Below, piece after piece: positions 18,508 through 27,390 of a stretch of 59,571 nt of DNA. The notes under the pieces were generated by a model that was not told the DNA's origin, ran no database searches, and saw only the letters and a list, made by a program, of their open reading frames with translations. Every line of letters starts with the position of its first letter. Position 1 is the first letter of the stretch. Origin of the DNA: Erythrobacteraceae bacterium. GTDB taxonomy: Bacteria; Pseudomonadota; Alphaproteobacteria; Sphingomonadales; Sphingomonadaceae. The position numbers and the translations under genes are program-made. The DNA lies in assembly GCA_027489065.1 (NCBI GenBank), contig JAIYAM010000039.1:1-59571 (forward strand), written 5' to 3'.

Positions 18508-18771
18508 ATGGCTGCCCCGCAGATCGACATCTACACCAAGTTCGCCTGCCCCTTCTGCGTGCGCGCCAAGCGCCTGCTGACCGACAAGGGCGCCGTCTTC
18601 ACCGAGCATGACATCACCATGGGCGGGCCTGGCCGCGACGAGATGCTCGCCCGCGCACCGGGCGCGATGACTGTGCCGCAGATCTTCATCGGCGAGACCC
18701 ACGTGGGCGGATCGGACGATCTTGCCGCGCTGGACCGGGCAGGCAAGCTCGACGCACTTCTGGCGGGCTGA
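18508..18771 (+). CDS. grxC: Glutaredoxin 3
   Basis: Glutaredoxin reduces disulfides and glutathione mixed disulfides in the cytoplasm. The 87-residue thioredoxin-fold protein has the dithiol active site CPFC at residues 14-17, the cis-proline TVPQIF and the glutathione-binding GGSDDL. The ATG at 18508 gives the family length; the frame stays open upstream but runs through the hsp20 control region. It is divergent from hsp20 and its stop overlaps the next start in TGATG. Confidence 0.95.
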   Translation: MAAPQIDIYTKFACPFCVRAKRLLTDKGAVFTEHDITMGGPGRDEMLARAPGAMTVPQIFIGETHVGGSDDLAALDRAGKLDALLAG

Positions 18772-19601
18772 TGCCGCGGATCGCCGTATTGCAGATGTGT
18801 TCGGGCATCGACCCGGGCCGCAATTTTGAGAGCATCCGCGATGCTGCCTATGCGGCGCGCGAGGGTGGGGCGGCGATGCTGTTCACTCCGGAAATGTCGC
18901 TGCTGCTCGACCGCAACCGCGAGCGCGCGGCAGAGCATATCGTGCCGCAGGACGAGTCGCATTATGTCGCCATGCTCGGCAATGTCGCCGAGGAATGCGG
19001 CTTCACGATTGCGCTCGGATCGATGGCGGTGGCAGTGCCGGGCGGCAAATACGCCAACCGCTCGATGATTTTCCCGCCGAGCGGCGAGCGCCCCACCACC
19101 TACGACAAGATCCACATGTTCGATGTCGAACTCGCCACAGGCGAGAGCTGGCGCGAGAGTGCCGCCTATCGGCCGGGCGACGAGGTCGTCACGGAAGAGG
19201 GCACGCCCGTCGGGCGGCTTGGGCTTGCGGTCTGTTATGACCTGCGCTTCCCCGCCTTGTTCAGCGAACTCGGCAACCGTCGCTGCGATACGATCGCGGT
19301 GCCCGCCGCCTTCACCCGGCCCACGGGCGCGGCACACTGGCACGTGATGCTACGCGCCCGCGCAATTGAGGCCAGCGCCTTCGTCATCGCTGCCGCGCAG
19401 GTGGGCGAGCATGAGGATGGCCGGGCAACCTACGGGCACAGCCTTGTCGTCGACCCTTGGGGCGAGGTGCTGCTCGACATGGGCGGCGAGGCACCGGGGC
19501 TCGGGTTCTGCGACATCGACTTGGCCCGGGTGGCCGAGGTGCGCGCGCAGGTGCCGTCCCTTGCCAACCGCCGCCCGATTGGCGCATCTCACACGCCATG
19601 A
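18771..19601 (+). CDS. Carbon-nitrogen hydrolase, Nit1-type
   Basis: The 276-residue nitrilase-superfamily protein has the Glu-Lys-Cys triad: E in TPEMSLLL, K in YDKIHMFD and C in AVCYDLRFP. It most resembles the Nit1 branch, whose members hydrolyse deaminated glutathione; that specific substrate is inferred. Coupling to grxC by a one-base stop/start overlap supports a link to glutathione metabolism. The downstream DUF1178 gene overlaps its stop. Confidence 0.88.
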   Translation: MPRIAVLQMCSGIDPGRNFESIRDAAYAAREGGAAMLFTPEMSLLLDRNRERAAEHIVPQDESHYVAMLGNVAEECGFTIALGSMAVAVPGGKYANRSMIFPPSGERPTTYDKIHMFDVELATGESWRESAAYRPGDEVVTEEGTPVGRLGLAVCYDLRFPALFSELGNRRCDTIAVPAAFTRPTGAAHWHVMLRARAIEASAFVIAAAQVGEHEDGRATYGHSLVVDPWGEVLLDMGGEAPGLGFCDIDLARVAEVRAQVPSLANRRPIGASHTP

Positions 19602-20077
19602 TCGTCTTCGACCTCGCCTGCACAGCCGGACACCGCTTCGAGGGCTGGTTCGGCTCCTCGGCCGATTACGAGGACCAGCGCGCGCGCGGGCTCCTCGCCT
19701 GCCCTTCCTGCGGCTCGGGAGAGGTGAGCAAGGCGCCGATGGCCCCGGCCGTCCCGGCCAAGGGCAATCAGCGCCAGGAGGTGCTCCCGCCCTCCGCACA
19801 GCCGACGCCGGCCCAGCCGATGGCCAACACGCCGATGCCGCCGGAGGTGCAGAAGGCGCTGGCCGCGCTTGCCAAGGTGCAGGCCGAGGCGCTGAAGAAC
19901 TCGACATGGGTGGGCGACAGGTTCGCCGAGGAAACCCGGAAGATGCACTACGGCGAGCGTGACGAGGCGCCGATCCACGGGCAGGCGAGCCTCGCCGAGG
20001 CCAAGGCGTTGATCGAGGAGGGCGTGCCGGTCGCGCCGCTGCCGTTCCCCGTGGCGCCGCCCGATAAACTGAATTGA
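19598..20077 (+). CDS. DUF1178 family protein
   Basis: The 159-residue protein begins MIVFDLACTAGHRFEGWFGSS and has a CPSCGS knuckle near residue 35; with the first cysteine and histidine this could bind zinc. A Pro/Ala-rich linker and the conserved WVGDRFAEETRKMHYGE block follow, as in the DUF1178 family. Function is unknown. It sits after grxC and the nitrilase in an overlapping operon, the usual alphaproteobacterial setting. Confidence 0.85.
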   Translation: MIVFDLACTAGHRFEGWFGSSADYEDQRARGLLACPSCGSGEVSKAPMAPAVPAKGNQRQEVLPPSAQPTPAQPMANTPMPPEVQKALAALAKVQAEALKNSTWVGDRFAEETRKMHYGERDEAPIHGQASLAEAKALIEEGVPVAPLPFPVAPPDKLN

Positions 20078-20109
20078 ATGGTGGGGCTGCGCTGCTATGA
20101 AGCGCGCGG

Positions 20110-20186
20110 GACCCCGTAGCTCAGCCGGATAGAGCACCAGATTCCTAATCTGGGGGCCGCGCGTTCGAATCGCGCCGGGGTCACCA
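20110..20186 (+). tRNA. tRNA-Arg (anticodon CCT)
   Basis: A full cloverleaf of 77 bases: acceptor GACCCCG/CGGGGTC, D arm with AGCTCAGCCGGATAGAGC, anticodon stem CCAGA/TCTGG around TTCCTAA (anticodon CCT at 20144-20146), T arm with GTTCGAATC and encoded CCA. It decodes AGG. The stop codon of the convergent MFS gene begins at the next base. Confidence 0.97.
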
Positions 20187-21395
20187 CTACCCCTCGTTCA
20201 ATCGCCTCCAGTGCCGCTCCGCATAGAGGGCGAGCGCCACCACCCCGCTCGACATGGCGGCAAGCAGCGCGCAGGTCGCGCCCCAGCCGCCCCATTCGAA
20301 CACCGCCGTACCCAGCGCACTGCCGATCGCCCCGCCCACGAACATGGTGACGACGTAGCTCGTGGTGAGCCGGGTGCGGATCTCGGGCGCGAGGCTGAAG
20401 AAGGTCATGCGGCCCGTGACATCGATGCTCGGCCCGACGGTGTTGACGATGAACAGCGGCACCAGCACGGCCCAGATGCTGAAGCCCAGCGGATAGAACA
20501 GCGCGATGCCGACGAATTGCACGAGCGCTGCCGCGATGCGCGCACGGCGCGGGCCGACGCGGTCCGCCCAGCGTCCGAGCCGAGGCGTAGTGAACACGCT
20601 GATCGCCGCGATCCCGGCAAGGTAGCCGACATCGTCGGTGCCGTAGCCAAGCTCCGGGCCCGTGAGGTGCAGAGACAGCGCCAGCCAGCTCGCCGTGAAG
20701 ATCGCGAAGTTCAATCCCTGCATCGCCGCCGACAGCCGCATGTCGGGATGCTTGGCCGCGAGCGTGAAGACCGAGGCGATCAGCGCACCGTAGCCTGCCT
20801 GTGGCTGCTTGGCCGGTGTCGGTTCGCTGCGCATGGCGAAGGGCAGGAAGGCGGTGACAGCCGCCATCACCGCCAGCGCGCAGACATAGACCGTGTGCCA
20901 GTCGGCACGGGCGGCGATGATACCGGCCCCGACCCGCGCCACCAGAATGCCGAAGATCACCGCCGCGGTGAGCTTTGCGGTGACCTGCCCGAGCCGCTCC
21001 GGCGCGACCCGCTTCGAGGCGAAGGCGGGGATGAGGTAGGGGGCGATGGTGAAGAAGCCCAGCAGGGTCGAGGCGGCGGTGAACAGCACGAAGCTGGGCG
21101 CGAGCACCATCCCGCCAAGACACAGCGTCTGCCCGGCGACGAAGATCAGGCACAGCTTGCGGTTGGAGGTGAAGTCGCCGAGCGGGAGCAGCAGCAGGAT
21201 GCCCAATGCCAGCGCCAGCTGGTTCAATGCCGGGACAAGGCCGATGGTCGCCTCGCCGACGCCGAAGGCCTTGGCGACGTCGCCGATGATTGGGTGGATG
21301 TAATAGGCGTTCGCCGTCACCACCGCGATGGTGAGCGCCAGCGCCCGCTCCTGCGTCAGGGTGAGGTAGGCGGGGGCGGCGGTGCTTTCGGTCAA
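20187..21395 (-). CDS. MFS transporter, 12 membrane helices
   Basis: The 402-residue protein has about twelve hydrophobic helices, the loop motif GDFTSNRKL after helix 2 (a diverged form of the MFS GxxxDRxGR signature) and LGRWADRVGPRR after helix 8. It resembles drug/metabolite exporters of the DHA1 type, but the substrate cannot be read from sequence. The TTG start overlaps the stop of the haloalkane dehalogenase gene (TTGA), so the two are coupled; import or export of a halogenated compound or its product is a reasonable inference. Its 3' end abuts tRNA-Arg. Confidence 0.85.
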   Translation of the reverse strand: MTESTAAPAYLTLTQERALALTIAVVTANAYYIHPIIGDVAKAFGVGEATIGLVPALNQLALALGILLLLPLGDFTSNRKLCLIFVAGQTLCLGGMVLAPSFVLFTAASTLLGFFTIAPYLIPAFASKRVAPERLGQVTAKLTAAVIFGILVARVGAGIIAARADWHTVYVCALAVMAAVTAFLPFAMRSEPTPAKQPQAGYGALIASVFTLAAKHPDMRLSAAMQGLNFAIFTASWLALSLHLTGPELGYGTDDVGYLAGIAAISVFTTPRLGRWADRVGPRRARIAAALVQFVGIALFYPLGFSIWAVLVPLFIVNTVGPSIDVTGRMTFFSLAPEIRTRLTTSYVVTMFVGGAIGSALGTAVFEWGGWGATCALLAAMSSGVVALALYAERHWRRLNEG

Positions 21396-22309
21396 GCGAG
21401 GAAGCCCGCCAGCCTTGCCATGTCGATCACGCCCTGGACGAGTTCCTGCGGTCGGTCCTCTTGGCTGAAGTGCCCGCACCGCGAGAGCATCGCATGGGGC
21501 TGGCCCTCGGCGCCCTTGATCCGGGTGGAGAGCAAGGGGCCTGCCTTGCCCAGCACCGGATCGTCCTCGCCGAACAAGGTGAGGAAGGGCTTGTCGAAGC
21601 TGGCAAGGCCCTCCCACGCGGCGATGTTGTCGGCGACGCCGGGCTTGTCGTCCTCGACCGGGACGAGCTGCGGGAAAGCGCGCGCGCCCGCCTTGGAGGG
21701 CTCGTCGGGGAAGGGCGCGTCGTAGGCTGTGACTTCGGCGGCGCTCAGTTCGCTCTGGCAGCCCCGGTCCATGATCCCGCCGATCCGGAAATCGGGCGAG
21801 GTCCGGGCGAATTCGCGCCATGCAAGAAAGCCGGGAGAGGCCTTGCCGCCGCCGGTCGGCAGGAAGGTGTTGCTGGCGACGACGAAGGCAAAGCGCTCGG
21901 GCTCCTGCCCGACGAGGCGCAGGCCCAGAAGCCCGCCCCAGTCCTGACAGAACAGTCCCGCCTGGGCCGGCACCACGGCATTGCGCCATTGCTTGAGCCA
22001 ATCGGCGTGGCGGGCATAGGTGTAGAAGGACTGATCGTCCGGCTTGTCGCTCTTGCCGAAGCCGATCAGGTCGGGGGCGAGGCAGCGGAAGCCCGCGGCA
22101 ACCAGCAGCGGGATCATCTTGCGGTAGAGGTAGGACCACGAAGGCTCGCCGTGGAAGAGGATCAGCGGCGGGGCATCCTTCGGCCCCTCGTCGAGATAGT
22201 GCATTCGTGCGCTGAGGCCTTCGCCGAGGTCGATGGTCAGCCAGTTCTCGGCGAAGGGGTAGCCCGGAAGGTGAGCAAAGCGTGCCGGGTCGTGGGCGAT
22301 GATCTTCAT
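21392..22309 (-). CDS. Haloalkane dehalogenase (HLD-I subfamily-like)
   Basis: The 305-residue alpha/beta hydrolase has the oxyanion/halide motif HGEP at residues 53-56, the nucleophile Asp123 followed by the halide-binding Trp124 in CQDWGG, a catalytic-acid candidate in FGEDDP and the base histidine in GHFSQEDRP. An aspartate nucleophile with Trp next to it separates dehalogenases from ordinary esterases. Family members hydrolyse the carbon-halogen bond of haloalkanes to alcohol and halide in the cytoplasm. The gene is coupled to the downstream MFS gene. Epoxide hydrolase is the main alternative but would normally have HGxP without the glutamate. Confidence 0.87.
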   Translation of the reverse strand: MKIIAHDPARFAHLPGYPFAENWLTIDLGEGLSARMHYLDEGPKDAPPLILFHGEPSWSYLYRKMIPLLVAAGFRCLAPDLIGFGKSDKPDDQSFYTYARHADWLKQWRNAVVPAQAGLFCQDWGGLLGLRLVGQEPERFAFVVASNTFLPTGGGKASPGFLAWREFARTSPDFRIGGIMDRGCQSELSAAEVTAYDAPFPDEPSKAGARAFPQLVPVEDDKPGVADNIAAWEGLASFDKPFLTLFGEDDPVLGKAGPLLSTRIKGAEGQPHAMLSRCGHFSQEDRPQELVQGVIDMARLAGFLA

Positions 22310-22452
22310 GGATGCTCCTCGCTATGAGGCATTGAGTAGCAGATCGAAACGGGATTGCCAGAACCCGCGTTGTGTCGGAAAGCACCCAAATTGATGAGGT
22401 GGACTTGGGGCTGCCGAGCGGGCAATCCACCGCCGCCAACAGGAGGATATGC

Positions 22453-23622
22453 GTGGTAATGTCGCGTCACGAGCCCGAGGAACTCGCCGAAATCCGCCGT
22501 GCGGTGCGCAGTCTGTGCGAGGGTTTTCCGGGCGAGTACTGGCGGGCCAAGGATGCGGTGCGTGCGTACCCCGCTGAATTCGTCGACGCGCTCACGCAAG
22601 CGGGCTTCCTCGCCGCGCTCATCCCTACCGAGCACGGCGGCAGCGGTCTTAGCCTCGAGGCGGCCTGCGTGATCATGGAGGAAATTCAGGCATCGGGTTG
22701 CAACGGCTCTTCGGCGCACGCGCAAATGTACATCATGAACACGCTGCTGCGGTACGGGTCCGAGGCGCAGAAGGCGCAATATCTGCCGCGCATCGCCAGC
22801 GGCGAGCTGCGGTTGCAGGCCTTCGGCGTCTCGGAACCCACCAGCGGCACCGACACGCTCAGCCTGAAGACACGGGCCGTGCGGGACGGCGACGAATATG
22901 TCATCACCGGCCAGAAGATCTGGACGAGCCGCGCCGAGCATTCCGATCTCATGCTGCTCTTGGCCCGGACCACTCCGCGCGAGGAGGCGGCGAGCAAGAC
23001 GGAAGGGCTGTCGATCTTCCTGGTCGACATGCAGGCGGCGCTCCGGAACGGCATGACCGTCAAGCCGATCCGCACGATGATGAATCACTCGTCCTGCGAG
23101 GTGTTCTTCGACGACCTGCGCATCCCGGCAGCCTCGTTGGTGGGCGAGGAAGGCAAGGGCTTCCGCTACATCCTCTCCGGCATGAACGCCGAGCGCATCC
23201 TGATCGCCGCCGAGTGCATCGGGGACGCCAAGTGGTTCATCGAGAAGGCCACCGCCTACGCGAAGGACCGGAGCGTCTTTGCCCGGCCCATCGGCCAGAA
23301 CCAGGGCGTACAGTTCCCGATCGCGCGCTGCTACGCCCAGATGCGTGCCGCCGAGCTGATGGTCCGCCACGCCGCGCACGTCTATGACGAGGGCGGCAAT
23401 CCGGGCGAGGAAGCCAACATGGCCAAGCTCCTCGCTTCCGAGGCGAGCTGGGCGGCGGCCGACATGTGCGTCCAGACCTTTGGCGGCTTCGGCTTTGCCG
23501 AGGAATACGATGTCGAGCGCAAGTTCCGCGAGGCGCGGCTCTATACCGTGGCCCCGATCTCGACGAACCTGATCCTCTCCTACCTCGCCGAACACGTGCT
23601 CGGCCTCCCGCGTTCGTACTAG
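22453..23622 (+). CDS. Acyl-CoA dehydrogenase family protein
   Basis: This FAD-dependent enzyme introduces the alpha-beta double bond in acyl-CoA. The 389-residue protein has the N-terminal helical domain, the middle beta domain with FGVSEPTSGTDT and ITGQKIWTSRAEHSD, and the C-terminal helical domain with QTFGGFGFAEEYDVERKFREAR. The start is the GTG at 22453, six bases after a perfect AGGAGG; the ATG two codons later is also possible, and a GTG at 22372 is further upstream with no ribosome site. It is divergent from the dehalogenase. The exact acyl substrate is unknown. Confidence 0.9.
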   Translation: MVMSRHEPEELAEIRRAVRSLCEGFPGEYWRAKDAVRAYPAEFVDALTQAGFLAALIPTEHGGSGLSLEAACVIMEEIQASGCNGSSAHAQMYIMNTLLRYGSEAQKAQYLPRIASGELRLQAFGVSEPTSGTDTLSLKTRAVRDGDEYVITGQKIWTSRAEHSDLMLLLARTTPREEAASKTEGLSIFLVDMQAALRNGMTVKPIRTMMNHSSCEVFFDDLRIPAASLVGEEGKGFRYILSGMNAERILIAAECIGDAKWFIEKATAYAKDRSVFARPIGQNQGVQFPIARCYAQMRAAELMVRHAAHVYDEGGNPGEEANMAKLLASEASWAAADMCVQTFGGFGFAEEYDVERKFREARLYTVAPISTNLILSYLAEHVLGLPRSY

Positions 23623-23653
23623 TTCGGGAGCGATTCCTCCGCATTACACCGCA

Positions 23654-23683
23654 TTGCTCTTGCAGCTTGGCGGCAAGTATGAT
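23654..23683 (+). promoter_or_regulatory. Candidate promoter of ftsB
   Basis: TTGCTC and TATGAT are separated by 18 bases, about 35 bases before the ftsB start. The fit to a vegetative promoter is moderate. Confidence 0.45.
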
Positions 23684-23718
23684 TCTAAGGCTTCGCGAGC
23701 AGGGGGATTTTCGGAAAC

Positions 23719-24054
23719 GTGCGCAGAGCGGGGACAGACAGCAGGTTGAAGCGGCTGGTGGCACTCGCCGCGCTGCTGCTGCTTGCCGGCTTCGCCGTTG
23801 CCGGCCCGACCGGGCTTCTCGCATGGAGCGAGAACGCCGCAGCGCTCGATGCGCGCAAGGCCGAGATCGCGAAGCTCACCCATGAACGCGATGGCCTTCG
23901 CAACCGCGTGAAGCTGCTCGACCCCGAGGCTGCCGATCCCGACCTTGCCAGCGAACTCGTGCGCGAACACCTCGGGGTGATGCGCGAGGACGAGGTGGTG
24001 ATCACCCTCGACGAGGACGAAACCGCGGTAAGTGAGGAATCGGGCAAACCCTGA
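23719..24054 (+). CDS. ftsB: Septum formation initiator FtsB/DivIC
   Basis: FtsB joins FtsQ and FtsL in the divisome and links FtsN action to septal wall synthesis. The 111-residue bitopic protein has one membrane helix (about residues 13-34), a short coiled-coil segment with LDARKAEIAKLTHERDGLRNRV and the DPDLASELVREHLGVMREDEVVI end typical of FtsB. It starts with GTG at 23719. A neighbouring pdhA is the usual alphaproteobacterial context. Confidence 0.9.
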   Translation: MRRAGTDSRLKRLVALAALLLLAGFAVAGPTGLLAWSENAAALDARKAEIAKLTHERDGLRNRVKLLDPEAADPDLASELVREHLGVMREDEVVITLDEDETAVSEESGKP

Positions 24055-24092
24055 TTTCGTATGCGGGCTGCATTTTCTGCAACTCCTTGCCG

Positions 24093-24122
24093 TTGCGTCA
24101 CCCGTGGGAGCCTGCCTATAGA
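24093..24122 (+). promoter_or_regulatory. Candidate promoter of pdhA-pdhB
   Basis: TTGCGT and TATAGA are 18 bases apart, about 60 bases upstream of the pdhA start. The -10 hexamer is good and the -35 is moderate. Confidence 0.5.
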
Positions 24123-24182
24123 GACAGGTAGTGGACGGCGCATCTCCTCCCCATGAGCGCGCCCTAGAGAGGGATACTTGTT

Positions 24183-25250
24183 TTGGCCCGACAGCCTGCC
24201 AAACCGCCCGTCGCCGAGGGCGACGATACCGATTTCATGCTCCGTTCGCTGCAGCAGGCCTTCGAGGCTAAGAAGCGCTACGCCGCGAGCGAAGCCGAGA
24301 TGCTCGAATTCTACCGCCAGATGCTGCTCATCCGCCGCTTCGAGGAGAAGGCGGGCCAGCTTTACGGGCTCGGCCTGATCGGTGGCTTCTGCCACCTCTA
24401 CATCGGTCAGGAAGCGGTCGCGATCGGGCTCCAGAGCGCGCTCGACAATGACCGCGACAGCGTGATCACCGGCTACCGCGACCACGGCCACATGCTCGCC
24501 TACGGGATCGATCCCAAGGTCATCATGGCCGAGCTGACGGGCCGCGAGGCCGGGATCTCGAAGGGCAAGGGCGGGTCGATGCACATGTTCTCGACCGAGC
24601 ATAAATTCTACGGCGGCCACGGCATCGTCGGCGCGCAGGTGGCGCTGGGCGGGGGCCTCGCGCTCGCGCACCAGTACAACGAGGATGGCGGGCTGTGCCT
24701 GGCCTATTTCGGCGACGGCGCGGCCAACCAGGGTCAGGTTTACGAGACCTTCAATATGGCCGCCCTGTGGAACCTGCCGATCGTCTTCGTCGTCGAGGAC
24801 AACCAATACGCGATGGGCACCGCGACCAAGCGTTCCTCCGCAGAAACCCGCTTCTACCGCCGCGGCACCGCGTTCCGCATCCCGGGGATGGAAGTGAACG
24901 GGATGGACGTGCTCGAAGTGCGCGCCGCGGCCGAAGTCGCCTTCGCCCACGTGCGTGCGGGCAAGGGTCCGGTCCTGATGGAGTGCAACACCTATCGCTA
25001 CCGCGGGCATTCGATGTCCGACCCTGCCAAGTACCGCACCCGCGAGGAAGTGCAGGAACAGCGTGACCACCACGACCCGATCGAGGGGCTGAAGAAGACC
25101 CTGATCGAGGCCGGCAAGACCGAGGACGAATTGAAAGCCATCGACAAGGCGATCCGCTCTCAGGTGGCAGAGGCCGCCGACTTCGCCGAGACCTCGCCTG
25201 AGCCGGGCGCAGGCCAGCTCTACACCGACGTGCTGGTGGAGGAGTACTGA
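24183..25250 (+). CDS. pdhA: Pyruvate dehydrogenase E1 component, alpha subunit
   Basis: E1 decarboxylates pyruvate with thiamine diphosphate and passes the acetyl group to lipoyl-E2. The 355-residue alpha subunit has EFYRQMLLIRRFEEKAGQLY, the conserved GFCHLYIGQEAV, the TPP/magnesium motif from GDGAANQG to the asparagine of VEDNQYAMGT, and the phosphorylation-loop region RYRGHSMSDPAKYR. The start is a TTG at 24183; an ATG at 24237 would remove a low-complexity leader and is possible. It is followed after three bases by pdhB. Confidence 0.95.
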   Translation: MARQPAKPPVAEGDDTDFMLRSLQQAFEAKKRYAASEAEMLEFYRQMLLIRRFEEKAGQLYGLGLIGGFCHLYIGQEAVAIGLQSALDNDRDSVITGYRDHGHMLAYGIDPKVIMAELTGREAGISKGKGGSMHMFSTEHKFYGGHGIVGAQVALGGGLALAHQYNEDGGLCLAYFGDGAANQGQVYETFNMAALWNLPIVFVVEDNQYAMGTATKRSSAETRFYRRGTAFRIPGMEVNGMDVLEVRAAAEVAFAHVRAGKGPVLMECNTYRYRGHSMSDPAKYRTREEVQEQRDHHDPIEGLKKTLIEAGKTEDELKAIDKAIRSQVAEAADFAETSPEPGAGQLYTDVLVEEY

Positions 25251-25253
25251 GCC

Positions 25254-26657
25254 ATGGGTATCGAACTGAAGATGCCGGCGCTGTCGCCGACGATGGAGCA
25301 GGGCACGCTCGCCAAGTGGCTCAAGGCAGAAGGCGACCGGATCGAGCCGGGCGACATCATCGCCGAGATCGAGACCGACAAGGCGACGATGGAATTCGAG
25401 GCGATCGACGAAGGCGTGCTCGAGAAGATCCTCGTGCCCGCCGGGACCGAGGACGTGGCGGTCGGCGCGGTGATCGCGCTGATCAAGGGGGAAGGGGAGG
25501 AGTCGGCCTCCGCTCCGGCTGAACCCGCGCCGGCTCCTGCCGCAGCCGAACCCGACGTTGCCGCGCGCGGCGAAGAGGGGAGGGGCGAGGGCAACAGCGC
25601 CAAGCCCGCTGCCGAGCCGCTGAAGGCCAAGGCCGCGCCCGCCCACGATGCGGCGCTTCCCGAGGGCACGACCTTCATCAGCACCACGGTGCGCGAAGCG
25701 CTGCGCGATGCGATGGCCGAAGAGATGCGGCGCGATCCGCGGGTCTTCGTGATGGGCGAGGAAGTCGCCGAGTACCAGGGCGCCTACAAGGTCACACAGG
25801 GCCTGCTTGCCGAATTCGGCCCCAAGCGCGTGATCGACACCCCGATCACCGAATACGGCTTTGCCGGCATCGGTACGGGCGCTGCGATGGGGGGCCTGCG
25901 TCCGATCGTCGAGTTCATGACCTTCAACTTCGCGATGCAGGCGATCGACCACATCATCAACTCGGCCGCAAAGACAAACTACATGTCGGGCGGCCAGATG
26001 CGCTGCCCGATCGTGTTTCGCGGTCCCAACGGCGCGGCTTCACGCGTCGGCGCGCAGCACAGCCAGAACTATGGCCCGTGGTATGCGAGCGTGCCCGGCC
26101 TCATCGTCATCGCGCCCTACGACGCGGCCGATGCCAAGGGGCTGATGAAGGCCGCGATCCGTTCCGAAGACCCGGTGGTCTTCCTCGAGAACGAGCTCGT
26201 CTATGGCCGAAGCTTCGACGTGCCCGATGTCGAGGATCACGTGCTCCCCATCGGCAAGGCGCGGGTGGTGCGCGAGGGCACGGACGTCACCATCGTCAGC
26301 TATTCGATCGGGGTCGGCCTCGCGCTTGATGCCGCGACGAAGCTGGCCGAGGAGGGGATCGAAGCCGAGGTCATCGACCTTCGCACCCTGCGCCCGCTCG
26401 ACAAGCAGACCGTGCTCGAAAGCCTCGCCAAGACCAACCGGCTGATCGTCGCCGAGGAAGGCTGGCCGACCTGCTCGATTGCGTCCGAGATCATCAGCAT
26501 CTGCATGGAGGAAGGCTTCGACCACCTCGACGCGCCGGTGCTTAGGGTGTGCAACGAGGACGTGCCGCTGCCCTATGCCGCGAACCTCGAGAAGCTTGCG
26601 CTGATCGACGCCGCGCGGATTGCCGAGGCGGCGCGCAAGGTCTGCTACGTGAAGTGA
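25254..26657 (+). CDS. pdhB: Pyruvate dehydrogenase E1 beta subunit with N-terminal lipoyl domain
   Basis: The 467-residue protein fuses a lipoyl domain (residues 1-80, with the lipoylated lysine at K43 in ETDKATMEF) through an Ala/Pro-rich linker to the transketolase-like E1 beta domain (about 140-467; [48 protein letters not shown]-like core and a C-terminal TPP-activating half). A lipoyl domain on E1 beta is well known in alphaproteobacteria. Lipoyl synthase (lipA) lies about 11.5 kb away, not in the operon. E2 and E3 are outside the window. Confidence 0.95.
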   Translation: MGIELKMPALSPTMEQGTLAKWLKAEGDRIEPGDIIAEIETDKATMEFEAIDEGVLEKILVPAGTEDVAVGAVIALIKGEGEESASAPAEPAPAPAAAEPDVAARGEEGRGEGNSAKPAAEPLKAKAAPAHDAALPEGTTFISTTVREALRDAMAEEMRRDPRVFVMGEEVAEYQGAYKVTQGLLAEFGPKRVIDTPITEYGFAGIGTGAAMGGLRPIVEFMTFNFAMQAIDHIINSAAKTNYMSGGQMRCPIVFRGPNGAASRVGAQHSQNYGPWYASVPGLIVIAPYDAADAKGLMKAAIRSEDPVVFLENELVYGRSFDVPDVEDHVLPIGKARVVREGTDVTIVSYSIGVGLALDAATKLAEEGIEAEVIDLRTLRPLDKQTVLESLAKTNRLIVAEEGWPTCSIASEIISICMEEGFDHLDAPVLRVCNEDVPLPYAANLEKLALIDAARIAEAARKVCYVK

Positions 26658-26665
26658 GGCCCGCG

Positions 26666-26704
26666 TTCGGCGAACCAGCCTCGTGTCAGGTGCGGTTCGC
26701 CGAA
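26666..26704. repeat. Perfect 11-bp inverted repeat between pdhB and the pilus cluster
   Basis: TTCGGCGAACC (26666-26676) and its exact complement GGTTCGCCGAA (26694-26704) flank a 17-base loop between two convergent genes. The right arm overlaps the last codons of the leftward gene. There is no T-run, so a role as bidirectional transcription stop or RNA 3' end protector is only inferred. Confidence 0.7.
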
Positions 26705-27390
26705 TAGACCGAGCAGAGCGCGCGGTTGCCGCCGGCGTACAGGCCGTTCGCGTCCGGACCGCCGGTAAGGTCGCGGTTGTCGCGCACGTTGAAGGCGGCG
26801 GTGTAGCGGATCTGTTGGTTGTCGAAGAGGTTCATCGGCGTGACCGAATCGAAGTCATAGGCGATTTCCACGAAGATCACCGCCGTTCCCGCCGAGGCGG
26901 TGATGAGGCGGCCCGACTCACCCATGCCGGCGAAGGTCGTGCCGGTCCGGCCGGTGCCCTCCGTGCCGAAGCTCGAGTTGAAGACCTTGGCCCCGCGGCA
27001 GCGCTGCCAGGCGATCCACTGCCCGCCGGAGGCATTGCGCTGCAGGCTCGAGATGATGACCCTGCCGCGCTGGAAGATGCCGATGTTCGCGCCAACCTGC
27101 TCCGCGCCGATCATCGTATCGTTGATGTCGCGCTCGAAGACGCGGCGTGCGGAGAGCGAACTGTCATCGCCCACGCGCGAGCCGTTGTCGGCGACCTGCA
27201 TCGCGATCTGGCTGACCTGCATATGCGTGATCACCATCAGCGCGGTATCGGTGCCGAGCATGCCCATGCTGAGCACGAGGGGCGCCGCAAAAGCGAATTC
27301 GACGAGGGCAAGGCCCGAGGTGTCGCCGCCGAGCCGGCGGGTCACGCGCGCGATCAGCGCCTTGGTCTTGCGTCCGATGGTGCGGGTCAT
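26686..27390 (-). CDS. TadE-like pseudopilin/pilus assembly protein
   Basis: The 234-residue protein has the TadE signature: a cytosolic basic stretch, then SGLALVEFAFAAPLVLSMGMLGTD as the N-terminal hydrophobic helix with the conserved Glu (about residues 25-48), then a secreted domain. Such minor pseudopilins belong to Tad/Flp pili. The C-terminal part has two cysteines (in WQRCRG and ALCSVY) that could form a disulfide. Its ATG overlaps the previous gene's stop. No Flp pilin, CpaF or RcpA gene is visible nearby, so the secretion machinery must be encoded elsewhere. Confidence 0.85.
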   Translation of the reverse strand: MTRTIGRKTKALIARVTRRLGGDTSGLALVEFAFAAPLVLSMGMLGTDTALMVITHMQVSQIAMQVADNGSRVGDDSSLSARRVFERDINDTMIGAEQVGANIGIFQRGRVIISSLQRNASGGQWIAWQRCRGAKVFNSSFGTEGTGRTGTTFAGMGESGRLITASAGTAVIFVEIAYDFDSVTPMNLFDNQQIRYTAAFNVRDNRDLTGGPDANGLYAGGNRALCSVYSANRT

